64,000 bases of DNA from Aaosphaeria pasadenensis (lineage: Eukaryota; Ascomycota; Dothideomycetes; Pleosporales), in assembly GCA_022813625.1 (NCBI GenBank), contig JAKLMB010000018.1:496001-560000 (forward strand), read 5' to 3'. The stretch's first letter is position 1. Each line of letters starts with the position of its first letter. This document shows positions 31,917 to 43,000 of this stretch, in pieces. Under the pieces are notes generated by a model. It did not search any database and had not been told where the DNA came from. It was given only the letters and a program-made list of their open reading frames with translations. Made by a program: the position numbers and the translations under genes.

Positions 31917-34074
31917 TGCGGCAGAAATGTGCGATTGGGGAATTGGGGGTTTGAAAGGATTGGGGTGGTGGTTCTTCGTTTCCGCCAGCGGATGCTCTGA
32001 ATCGATCTGGAGTTACAGGGTTTTGATTTTGCTGCAAGATGATTTGGGAAGTTGAGGCGGCTCGTTCTGTTTGGTGGGTGGGGTTGATTTTGGTGATGTG
32101 GCTGCGGTGGTGGTTGTGATAGTGGGAGTGGTGGGAGTGGGCGATTGGGATGGGCCACTAATTATGGACTTATCGGTATTAACTTGTTGTAGCTCGGGCT
32201 TGGTGAGCACAGTATTACAGCACAATGATATTGGATTATTGTGATCGGGGCATTGTTTGTGTGCGGCTGTCTTTCAATGCCCGTAACCTCATTGTAATCC
32301 TTTCGCAGTCCGTATAGCTTACGCTGGTCATACACAGGACATGTATGGGCGAATAGTCTCACCAATAAGAACAGAGTGAATGCCGTCTACATGGGGCAGT
32401 CCATAACTTAACTAATTAGACTATGAATGAGTTTACGACGGAGGAACTACGTGCACGGGAAGTGGAATATCTATGATTATTTATCTTTTTCGCATCAGGT
32501 CATGTCGCGATTGCATCCTTTCGAACGATCTTTTCCGTCCTAGAATGCTGATTGTTCAATGCCAACACGACTCGACCGCCTTTTTGCTGCACTCACTCTG
32601 CAGTAAACTCGCAGTAGATTGTACAGAAGGTAGCACATTGGGCTGGCCCCCTGCTAGTATTTTATTCCCACAATGGTACTGAACCAGTCGCGAGGCCTTT
32701 ATACCATCGACTGGCTCCAAAATACTCTAGAATAACCAGCTTGTAAGGGCTTTAGAGGACTCTCAACTGACTACAATATGCTCTCGAATAACCAATTCAG
32801 GTGTAGAAAATACATAAAGCTGGCCGGTGGTCGATCCGACGAGCATGTTCTCTGTAATTGTAAGCTCGCGTGGCCAGCCAGCCAACCGCCATAATTTGAA
32901 AAAGATGATGTTGGCGATGTGCGCAAATATACCCAAAGCGAACAAGTCCATAACGTGGGCCGTAACTACGGCTCACGGGTAGACAGTTTAGATACGCCTC
33001 GTACAGTTGTTAGGGACTTCGCAAAATAGGGCCGTTGGTCTGGGGAAGCGCATCCGTAGTTCCAAGACGCAGCATTGGCCAGACAAAACTTGGAGCTGTC
33101 AGCTGGCCCATCACCGCCTCCATTGGACCCTTTGCGCGCAGGCGGGGGACAAGGAAGATGAAGGTATTCGAGGACTGCAAGCCGGTCCTTTATCGTGAGA
33201 GTCTTGAGTCATCGACTTTTTGGTGTGGAATGGGCTCGAAGCCTTTTCAGGTGCGCCCCTCCACCCCTGGTGGGACGGCGACTCCAGCACTCCGGGCTAC
33301 CGATCCGATGCCGTTATGTCCGCAGTCATCATCATCATCTTCGATCATCATCATCTGCCACCCACGAGTTTGTTCGTCCGACGAGAGAGGCCGACTACCG
33401 ATTCGACCGAATTGTGCGAAGGGGAGATTTGATAGACGAGGGATTTTGACGGGGGTTTGAGTGGATAGATGGATGATGGAAGAGAAGGGTACCCATGTCG
33501 ATACATACCAGTAGATGGTTGTTGTAACTGATGTTGGTTTAGGGGGGAGGAAGTTGATTACACAGTCGAGGTTGGTGGACCTTGAGGATGTGGATGCGCG
33601 AATTACGGTTATACCACATCCGGTTAGAGGAATGCCCAGCCCAGAAAAATTACCGGGATTCTTAGCGTCCATGCTCGAAGGTTCCTTTTTGGTGGTGACG
33701 AGTACGAATGAATCGAATCGACTTCCACTCATCCATCGCTTCATCTACCCATACCCATCGAGGCATCCCCAGGCTTCCGTTCATTCGTAACTAACGACTC
33801 TTTTCTTCCCTGTGCGTATGCGAAGGGATCCGTCATACTAAAATAATATTAATTATTATTCTCAGGCCAGCTTGCCTTTCTGCTTTCTCTTCTCTTCAAC
33901 TTTTCCCACACCCTCTCCCTCCCATATCCATTGAGGGACCACCCACACACAACACAAAATATACTGTACTTGACAGCTTAACACCTGTTTCGAGTCGTAT
34001 ATCCTCCTAATTTCTACTTCCTCCCCAACCCTTCTTTTCTCTAACAGCGCGTTCTTTGGCGATTAAGTCGTCAA
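31917..34074. other. Divergent intergenic region, ERG8/PPR gene
   Basis: No supported gene over about 2.2 kb. The first 300 nt upstream of ERG8 are GT-rich (GTGGTGGTTGTG). An ATC triplet run lies at about 33325-33355. AT-rich sequence (TAAAATAATATTAATTATTATTC) at about 33839-33862 precedes a pyrimidine-rich leader for the PPR gene. Confidence 0.5.
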
Positions 34075-34215
34075 ATGAACCTGCATAGTCGCGCTTTGAG
34101 AATCCCAAGTATGTCCTAAATTTCTCGCGATTTGCCTCACGTGGGAGCACACGAGCTAACTCTTCCATCTACAGTCTCACCCTTCTTTCTTCTGAAGGGC
34201 TCTTCCATTTCCTAA
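34075..34215 (+). promoter_or_regulatory. Spliced upstream ORF abutting and in frame with the PPR start
   Basis: Exon 34075-34108 and exon 34175-34215 flank a 66-nt intron (donor GTATGT, branch CTAAC, acceptor CTACAG). Spliced, they encode a 24-residue basic/hydrophobic peptide starting MNLHSRALRIP. Its TAA stop (34213-34215) is immediately followed by the main ATG (34216), in the same frame. Unspliced, the uORF stops after 14 codons inside the intron. This arrangement could attenuate or condition translation of the PPR protein. Confidence 0.6.
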
Positions 34216-37200
34216 ATGGTCTTCAAGAGCTTCCATCTCGCCCGTCAGAGTCTAGCCAAAGGCTTCACCCACGGATACGCACAATCAGTCGTTGCTGGTG
34301 TTTCCCAAAACAACCCCCTTGCCACCTTCCAGCAAGAGCGACTCCGCAAGGTCGGCGCAAAGAACCAACATGCTTACGCTTCGACTTCAAACTCGACGAC
34401 CAGTGCTGTCAAGCACGCCTTGAGTCATCATGAACACCAGGATTCCGGTCTAGCTGCATACTATGCGGCATGGCAGAAGCACCGCGTCGACGACAAGGAC
34501 TGGTCGCAGTTCCAGTTCCGAAAGTTGATCGAGTGGCAACCCCAAGCTTCGACACCGAAGGCCATCGCGGAGACAAAGGATACCAGCGCCGTACTCGAAG
34601 AGACATCTGATCCCCTCCCCACACGAACTGGTTTCAGCCGCGCATACAGCACAAGCCAGGTGGATGATTTCAGGAAGGCAGTCAATGCAGACGAGGACAC
34701 CGAAAGGATCGCGCTTGCCCAGGTCGATGAGGCAATTGCACAAGAGGCGGCGAAGTTTAAGGCAGAAATCGAGGCAGCACAACCACAGGTTGAGGAGTTG
34801 TCGCCTGTCGAAGAGGCAAGATCCGAAACCCCAGCACTTTCCGAGACTATCAGCAGTGCTGCTAGCATCAGCATAGCATCAGAGATCAGCGATGGATATA
34901 CTGCCCAGCTACAGAACCTCGTCGATAAGCGCACTTATGGCGAGGTCCCGACTGTGTTCGAGTCTATGCTTCGAACTGGTATCAAGCCCTCTGCTGCATC
35001 TTACAATGCTCTCCTCTCAGCAGCCATCAACCTCCCCCGAGCGAAGCACCAGGTAGTTCCCAAGGCTCTCGATGTTTACTCTGATATGCTCCGTCGACGC
35101 GTTTTGCCCGACACAGAGACGTACACAACCCTTATCGAGCTCCTCTCCGTCCGGTCGTTGGAGGTCGTCTCGATGACTCAAGCTTTGGAAGAGAGGCGAG
35201 TTCGATTTGGCGGTATGGAAGAGGAGGGCAAGTTTATGCTCAGCTCAAACGAAACTGATTACGACATTCTCTCGGAAGACGTTTCCTTAGGTATCGCCGT
35301 TAAGCTCTTCGACTCTGCCGTTGCCGCTGAACCTAACCGCAAGTTCTCCGAAAAGACCTACCGTCTTTTGGTCACTGCCTGTGCGGAAGCACAGCGTGTC
35401 GAGGACATGGTTCGCATTTACACCCACATGGAGTCCAAGAGTGTTACCCCAGCCGCCGATATGTTCGTTCCCATGATCCAAGCTTTCGGCAAGTCTGGCG
35501 ATCTACGAAGCGCAGTCGAATGCTATGACGAATATAAGGCCTTGGCAATCTCCAACAATAGCGGAGATGTCGAAATTTCCAGGAAAGACAACGACGTCTA
35601 CGCAGCCCTAATCAAGGCCTATGCCGTTTGCGATCGTTTCGAGGGTGGACGAAAGTTCCTCTCGAAGATTGAGGCTGATTTGGCCACCTCGCAAGAGGTG
35701 ATTGCTGTTCATGACGTTGTCACACTCAAGGCCCTCATTCCAGAAATGCTCAGAAATGGTGCTTTCTCTCAGGCATTCGCCTGTGCAATCGAGGAACTCA
35801 GCCCGCAAGCTCTCACTATCGCCATGACTGCCATCTGCATCAAGGCTGCCGACAACAACGCAATGGACATCGCCACACAAGCTTTTGACGCCATCCCAGC
35901 AGAAGTCGACCTTGCTCGACCTGCCATGGCTATGGGTGCGATGCACATCCGCAATGGAAACATTGAGGCTGCCGAGGTCTTCTGGAGGATGTTGGAGTTG
36001 TCTCCTACCAAGCCCGATTTCATCGAGCCCACTGCCATGCACAGCATTGCGCTCATCGGAAGTGGCCACGCTGAACGAGGCCTTCGCCAGACCCGAAAAA
36101 TGTTCGCTCGCATTCGCGACTCGCAGGCTGCCTCAAACCAGGCCAAGATGGAGGTCATCGAGCATATCGATGAGGCCATCGAGGTTATTGGGACCTTCAT
36201 GATGAGGCGCGGAATCATGATTCCTGCTCGTGCGAGCATGGAACTGATGTGGTCCATGATTGAGAACGGCGGCCTCGTTACACCAGTGGCACACCATTTG
36301 CTCGCTGGATTGGGCCCCGAGGGTATTGCCGAGCTTGGTTTCCAGGACATTACTTTGCTCATGCAAGTTCAGTCTGGCATCATCCTCAACTCCATGGATC
36401 TCGACCCTTCACATGCTGCTCGTTTCGCCCATCTACTTGAAGTCATCACCGCGACTGGAACCCCAGTTTCGAAGACGGCTTCCGGTCTCGTAGAGAAGGT
36501 TCTCGTTAAGCTCGACCGTGGCGATCTTCAGCACCGTTGGTACAACTACAAGCACCCCTCTCCTGAACAGATCTACTCGCCCGCTACTACCTTCGTGCCG
36601 TTTGCTCCTCAGCCCGCACCAGCAGTGGCAGCCCCGACATTCGAGGACTCGTACGATCCCTACGCTGCTACCACCGACATGAAGGGCTCCAATGCCATCA
36701 CTGAGCTTCTCGAGAAGACCCACGGACGCTCTGCTTCTCACCTCAACGAGGCTTTGATGAAGTTCAAGAACATGCGCCGTGCTGGACGACACCCTCGCTT
36801 CTTCACCTACGCTAAGCTTATCACTGCTGCCGCCAAGGAGGACCGCCTCACCCTTGCCCATGACATTCTCAATCTTGCCAGGCAAGACGTTCCTCTGTTG
36901 CCTCAGTACCGTGTTGTTCGCTATGGATGGGTGACTATCTTGGATTCCATGGTCGCTGCCTGTCTCACTGCTGGTCAACGTGGTCTCGCTGCTCAATACC
37001 ATCAGGATTTGCTTGACATGGGAGCTGCACCGACCGCAAACACTTTCGGACTCTACATCACCACCCTCAAGGAATCGACCAAGACTTTCGATGAAGCCAC
37101 CGAGGCTGTCAAGATCTTCCTGCGAGCCAAGTCTGAGGGTGTCGAGCCGTCATCGTTCCTCTACAATGCTCTCATTGGCAAGCTTGGAAAGGCTCGTCGT

Positions 37201-38070
37201 ATCGACGATTGTCTGTTCTACTTCTCGGAAATGCGCAACCTTGGAATCCGTCCCACTAGCGTCACCTATGGTACTATCGTCAATGCTCTCTGCCGTGTCA
37301 GCGACGAGAAGTTTGCCGAGGAGCTTTTCGAGGAAATGGAGAGCATGCCCAACTACAAGCCCCGACCTGCCCCCTACCACAGCATGATGCAGTTCTTCCT
37401 GACCACAAAGCGCGATCGCAGCAAGGTCCTCGCCTACTATGAGCGCATGAGGTCAAAGCACATCGAGCCGACTACCCACACCTACAAGCTCTTGATCGAT
37501 ACTTACGCTACTCTTGAGCCTGTCGACATGGAGGCAGCCGAATCTGTCCTTGAGCAGATCCGTACCTCCGGTGCCGTCCCCGAAGCCGTCCACTACTCAT
37601 CTCTCATCCACGCTAAAGGTTGCGTTCTCCATGACATGGAAGGCGCTCGTAAGCTCTTCGATTCTGTATTGGCTGACAGCCGTATTCGACCACAGGCTTG
37701 CCTTTACCAGGCCCTGTTCGAGGCTATGGTAGCCAACCACCAGATCGCCGATACCCAGGACATCTTGAAGGATATGAGGCTTCGCGGAGTAGAGATGACA
37801 CCCTACATTGCGAACTCTCTTATTCACGGATGGGCCCTCACCCACAACATCGAGAAGGCCAAGGCTATCTACGACTCTGTCTCAGAAGCCAAGCGTGAGC
37901 CCTCGACCTACGAGGCTATGACTCGTGCCTTCATGGCTGTTGACGACCGAGCCAGCGCCATGGCCGTCGTCAATGAAGGCCTTTCTCGCGGATACCCCGC
38001 AGCCGTCGCCGGCAAAATCCTTGAATTGGTTGGCGGCGGTCGCCCCATTATCACTGAAGCAACCGCTTAA
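34216..38070 (+). CDS. Large pentatricopeptide-repeat (PPR) protein, probably mitochondrial
   Basis: Uninterrupted 1284-aa frame. The N-terminus MVFKSFHLARQSLAKGF is basic and amphipathic, consistent with a presequence. Residues 230-560 and about 830-1270 carry many PPR-type helical hairpins. Examples are PSAASYNALLSAAI, PDTETYTTLIELLSV, PSSFLYNALIGKLGKARRIDDCLFYFSEMRNLGIRP, TSVTYGTIVNALCRV, EPTTHTYKLLIDTYATL and EAVHYSSLIHAKG. PPR arrays bind organellar RNA. In fungi large ones (Pet309/CYA-5 type) support stability or translation of mitochondrial mRNAs, but which transcript this one binds is unknown. GAGAAGTT/CTCGCC-type codons give even composition, unlike recent transfer. Translation is probably affected by the adjacent upstream ORF. 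Confidence 0.92.
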   Translation: MVFKSFHLARQSLAKGFTHGYAQSVVAGVSQNNPLATFQQERLRKVGAKNQHAYASTSNSTTSAVKHALSHHEHQDSGLAAYYAAWQKHRVDDKDWSQFQFRKLIEWQPQASTPKAIAETKDTSAVLEETSDPLPTRTGFSRAYSTSQVDDFRKAVNADEDTERIALAQVDEAIAQEAAKFKAEIEAAQPQVEELSPVEEARSETPALSETISSAASISIASEISDGYTAQLQNLVDKRTYGEVPTVFESMLRTGIKPSAASYNALLSAAINLPRAKHQVVPKALDVYSDMLRRRVLPDTETYTTLIELLSVRSLEVVSMTQALEERRVRFGGMEEEGKFMLSSNETDYDILSEDVSLGIAVKLFDSAVAAEPNRKFSEKTYRLLVTACAEAQRVEDMVRIYTHMESKSVTPAADMFVPMIQAFGKSGDLRSAVECYDEYKALAISNNSGDVEISRKDNDVYAALIKAYAVCDRFEGGRKFLSKIEADLATSQEVIAVHDVVTLKALIPEMLRNGAFSQAFACAIEELSPQALTIAMTAICIKAADNNAMDIATQAFDAIPAEVDLARPAMAMGAMHIRNGNIEAAEVFWRMLELSPTKPDFIEPTAMHSIALIGSGHAERGLRQTRKMFARIRDSQAASNQAKMEVIEHIDEAIEVIGTFMMRRGIMIPARASMELMWSMIENGGLVTPVAHHLLAGLGPEGIAELGFQDITLLMQVQSGIILNSMDLDPSHAARFAHLLEVITATGTPVSKTASGLVEKVLVKLDRGDLQHRWYNYKHPSPEQIYSPATTFVPFAPQPAPAVAAPTFEDSYDPYAATTDMKGSNAITELLEKTHGRSASHLNEALMKFKNMRRAGRHPRFFTYAKLITAAAKEDRLTLAHDILNLARQDVPLLPQYRVVRYGWVTILDSMVAACLTAGQRGLAAQYHQDLLDMGAAPTANTFGLYITTLKESTKTFDEATEAVKIFLRAKSEGVEPSSFLYNALIGKLGKARRIDDCLFYFSEMRNLGIRPTSVTYGTIVNALCRVSDEKFAEELFEEMESMPNYKPRPAPYHSMMQFFLTTKRDRSKVLAYYERMRSKHIEPTTHTYKLLIDTYATLEPVDMEAAESVLEQIRTSGAVPEAVHYSSLIHAKGCVLHDMEGARKLFDSVLADSRIRPQACLYQALFEAMVANHQIADTQDILKDMRLRGVEMTPYIANSLIHGWALTHNIEKAKAIYDSVSEAKREPSTYEAMTRAFMAVDDRASAMAVVNEGLSRGYPAAVAGKILELVGGGRPIITEATA

Positions 38071-40015
38071 ACGCCTTTGCCTCAATTTCCATTGGGTTTA
38101 GAACGGATTTTCTTCACCACTTTTCCATTTGTCAACGTGTTTTCTGCATCTGTTACGGCCGATAATCCAAACTACTTATATGCCCCTGCACATTCGGATG
38201 TGCGGCTGGGCCCCCTTTTTCACCTTGTTTTCGAAGTCGCTTTTGCATGCGAGGGTTTTTCATTGCAAGGAAGCGACTTGGCGTTTTTCGCGGAGCAATA
38301 CACATTGGGAACCTACGGGATTAATTGGTTTTCCTTTATTCGAAAAAAGATATCCTCTTAGGGTTGTGCGAGCGAATTGGGCTGGCCGGTATACTTACGT
38401 TTGTTTCATTTCAAACTCTGGAGCGGGCGGTTGACACACGGTCGGACTGGTTCGCCTGCCTTGCTTTGCATTTCACACAAAGCCAAAAGGCACTACCCTG
38501 GGCGGGAAAGAACTGTACAAACCATGTTCTCTTGATTTGTTTTTTCTACATGTCTATTTTGCGGTTGTGCGATGGTGTTTTATCCGAGGGTCCATCTCTT
38601 TCCCTGCATTGCGAATGCCATCTTCACAATTTGCGCGCGCGTGCTTCTTGCTCATTTACGGAACGTAAAAAGAAGTGTACAATACCCTGGACATTTATAC
38701 CATCTCCTCTCTCTAGACCTTGGTGGGGGCAACATTGAAACAACTATTGGGCGGAGCGGAACGGGTTTGCAAAAGAAAGAAATAACAAACTCGGGCGAGT
38801 TAAGTCTACGATCGATACCCCATCATAATATTCAAATCATCAAACAAATTCAATAAAAAATAATCATGTATAACAAAATTGGATCCTTCTGCTGAATAAT
38901 GGTGATGCTTTCTTCCCTTTGAATGTTGTCACTTACTATAACCAGTTCCACATATCAGCCTCACACGCTTCATGTACACACTGTAGCTATCGTACGGCAT
39001 AATTGTTTCCTAGGAAGTCGCCACTATCACGAGCTATTCACTAACTAGAGTTGACCGTGAGACGTTCCCGGATGTCCGTTCTCTTCGTTGTCAAATTCTG
39101 AGTACATGATGTCATTCTGCAGGACTAAGTCGTAACGCAGTGATGCTATTCACCGGACGGATAGTTACTCATAGTTAAGAGGTTACAGTATAAGTAGCGA
39201 ATTTTGATGAATTTTGGTTCAGAAGCTTTCCATCTGCTATGCTAATTCTCAGGTACTAAACGAGTACAGAAGGTCAAGCAAAAATGATCATTAAACTTGT
39301 TCGTATTTATACTAAGGCATCGTGGCCTTGACCAAAAGGCATCGTATTATCTTCGTCTCAAGCTTTTGTCCCAGTTGGTAAACATCTCTGTTGCACAACC
39401 GCCTCAGGCAACAGCATACCGCTCTGTGGAGCATATCTTCCAGGCAGCAGTCTTGTCGCTGTTGTGCTACCATCAAGATATGTGTGGAGCCGCGTACCTG
39501 GATCATGTCTTACCGTTGAATCTGGCAGCTCTCAGACATAGACTTCTAAATCTTAGATTTCGGGCCGAACCATGAAAGACTTCATTGCGAGAAATCTATC
39601 TTTTAGTCTGATTGATGGAAACCTTTCGTACCATAGTGTCTCCCTGTTTATCAATGTACGGAAGGGGCACAGCGAGGCTGAGGCGCGAAAAAATGCAGAC
39701 TGGCTTTTCATCAGGCTGTGAATAGTTGGGAAGCGAGGCGTCTAGCTCTCGTCCACGTTCATCCTGTCTTCTTACTGGAGGCCACTCTGCAGGACGGAAC
39801 ACTGCATGCTTCACCCAGCCTGGTGGTAAAAGGCAAACGACAGCGGACAGCCAACAGCAGCAGAGAAAAATGTGCGACAATGTGGGAGATAAGGCAGAGG
39901 ACCTCAGCCTTTGGAATGAGGTAGCTGCTAACGCTTGGTGCCCTTTAAATCGAATGATCTGCCATAGCTTGGGCTTCCATGTGATTTTCTTTCCAAAAAT
40001 TGAAGCCCTACCAAA
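38071..40015. other. Intergenic region between the PPR and helicase genes
   Basis: No supported gene over about 1.9 kb. The first 800 nt are T-rich 3' flank, ending near 38850 in CAATAAAAAATAATC, a plausible polyadenylation region. The rest is AT-rich without recognisable elements. Confidence 0.55.
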
Positions 40016-43000
40016 ATGAAATTCTTTCGCGGTTCCCGCGGCAATGGCAGAGTATCCAGAGGAGGGCAAAATGGAAAGCAGACTTGTCGATATTTCAACA
40101 GAGAAGGTCACTGCAGATATGGTTCACGCTGCAAATTCGAACATGATACTGTCTCTACACAATCAGGCCAGGGCCGTCGAACTGTGGTCGAACAATCGGA
40201 AGAACAACGAGAGGCCAGGAATGCATATACCTCTTGGAAACGTCAGATCAGAAATCGTCCGTACACTTGGGACAGCAGTGTTCTATACAAAACATGGACC
40301 GATGCCGTTGCAATACTCAACGACGATGATCGCGAATGGAAACAAGTACTACCTCGAGACCTCGACAGTGATGAATTATGCGGCCGTGAGCACATCCAAG
40401 CACTCATGAGCGCCAAAGCCCTAAGCGGAGAGTTTTACTACATCAAAACTTGCTCTGCTTTCCTTCAAGTATTCACGCACACGGCGCTTCTCCATTGCAT
40501 GTCTGTGGACACTTACGTCGGAGCACTCTACAACTATATCGGTGGGCCTCAAGGCAAGCGGGCCATTCCATTCTTCGAGCGACTTTGCCTTGCTCTGGCC
40601 GATCATCAAAATGAGGGTTCTGGTAGTTCCGATTCGTCAATTATGGAAGACGCACTCGTCAATATGTCCACAGCCTTACATGAACTGTTGCGAAGAGAGC
40701 CACGCATCAGGTTCAACGACGATCTTCCGGGCCTGATAGATTCAATCGAGCGCACGGCTGCTTTGTTACTCGGCACTCAACCCTCTTTCGCATATCAGAT
40801 TGTCACAACCCAGGTCAAACAGCTGAGAGCATTGGTTGCCCACGCAGGGCAACTGGTGGATTCCGAAGAGACAGACGCCCTTTCGTTTCCAATCGGCACA
40901 TCGTCCACATATCCTCGAGACATTGTCCTTCCCCGTGATCGCCACGACAACGATAAGATTGACATGACGAAAATCAGTATATTCCCAACGATGGGTGAGA
41001 TACTAAGCGATGTCGTTGAGTTTCTCCCATCAACGGACCGAGACCAAACACACTTCCAGCCAGACCCGATCGCACGGCACTTCGACACCTTGTTCCGCCT
41101 CTTCCGCCACGACACGTTTGGCGAATTGAAAGAAGCCCTTGGAAATCTCATCAAAGCGGCGCAGGACGACCCCTCGGCGCTTCGAAATCCGAAGCACGCG
41201 CTGGGAGACATCAGAGCCCGCCATTATAACAGTGCACACATCGCACACGTTGCGTTTAGTCGAAACCACGGGCTGGAGGTGCACTTTCAATTCCAGCTGC
41301 CTTCGGCTGTTCGCAGCAAGAAGGTTGCTGAGAAACGGAAATGGTGGTCGGAGAACAGACGGTTGGAGGATGGTTGTCTCCTTTCGTTCATCTCAAGTAA
41401 CAGAGCTGGCATACACCACCTCTTCTTCACTGTCCTCCGCAAGCCTGGTTCGTCGGGAGAGAACTTGAAATACCCGCAAGATGATAACCATGCCACCGTT
41501 GTGACCAAGTTGGTTGCCCAGGACGAAGCATGCCTTAAGTCTATGATCGAACTGAGCTGCCAAAGGAGCAAAGGAGTGTTGATCGAGTTTTCCAGTGTCC
41601 TACCGGCGACCTTCGTCCCAATACTCGAGAACCTACAGGGAATGCAACGGACCGGCCGCCTTCCCTTCCATCAATGGATCTTACCCGACAAAGTTGCGAA
41701 CCCCAAGGAAACCCTGCTCGACATACCGCCACCTCTGTACGCGAGAAAGCCCGGGTTCTCGTTTCCAATGGAGGCAATAAAGGTCGCTGGGGCACGCAAC
41801 ATGAAAGTTCCCTCGTCGGCTTCTCCTGACGACGCGACCCTTATTGACAGTCTGGAGGAGTGTACGTCCCTCGATAGGGGACAGCGCGTCGCACTGGTTG
41901 CTGCACTGACTAGGGAGTTTGCTTTCATACAAGGTCCACCGGGCACGGGCAAAACGTATCTCGGGGTGCAGCTCATGAGGGTCTTGTTGTCTATTAAGAA
42001 TCTCGCTGACTTGGGTCCAATTGTGGTTGTGTAAGTCTTCGCTTTTCCGCTATTTAAGACAGAGTGATATTGAGAGGCGATATACTGACATTACAAAGGT
42101 GTTACACTAACCACGCCCTCGACCAATTTCTTGAGCACCTAATCAAAGTCGGCATCGTGAAGGTCATCCGCATGGGCGGCCAAAGCCACTCCACCCTCCT
42201 CGAGGAGCACAATCTCCGCTCCATTTCCAAGGGCGAGGGGAGAACTCGACAGGAAGGCTGGCAGCTGGCATCGTCGTACGAGAAACTGGAGCAAAACGAG
42301 GGGGATGTCAACAAGTTTCTCGGAAGAGTTCACAGTTTGCACAAACGGAGCAGCTGGAAGGACTTCGAGCACTATCTGCGAAGGGCGTATCCTCTCATTT
42401 ATCGGCAGTTCAATGCCGTTGATGAAGAAGGATTCAAAAAGGTCGGAAGACATCCTTTTGACATTTGGAAATCGAGTGGTGCCCATACACCTGAAGAAAG
42501 TCAAGCCGCCGACGACGATATAGGAAAACCAGACATGGACAAGATAATGTGTAGAGCCAACAAAAGTGTTAACGACCTGTCAAGACTTGAGCGCACAGCC
42601 TTGATTGAGCATTGGTGCGCAAAGATTAACGCGGACACGTTCAATGAACTGTTCGGTCTGATCGAAGAAGCCAACAATACAACCGCCGGAAAACAAAAGA
42701 TCTACGACGAGGTCGATCGTCGGGTCCTTCAAGGAGCAGACGTGGTTGGCATAACGACCACTGGCCTAGCAAAGCGCATCGCGATGCTCCAGCGCCTGCG
42801 TTGCAAAGTTGTCATCTGCGAGGAGGCGGGCGAAGTCATGGAGCCTCACATGATATCTACGCTCCTTCCTACCGTCGAGCATTTTATTCAGATAGGAGAC
42901 CACGAGCAGTTGAGACCGACGATCAATCACCACAAACTCTCACTCGAAAGTCGACAAGGCGCCTTGTACCAGCTAGATCGTAGCCAGTTCGAGCGCTTGT

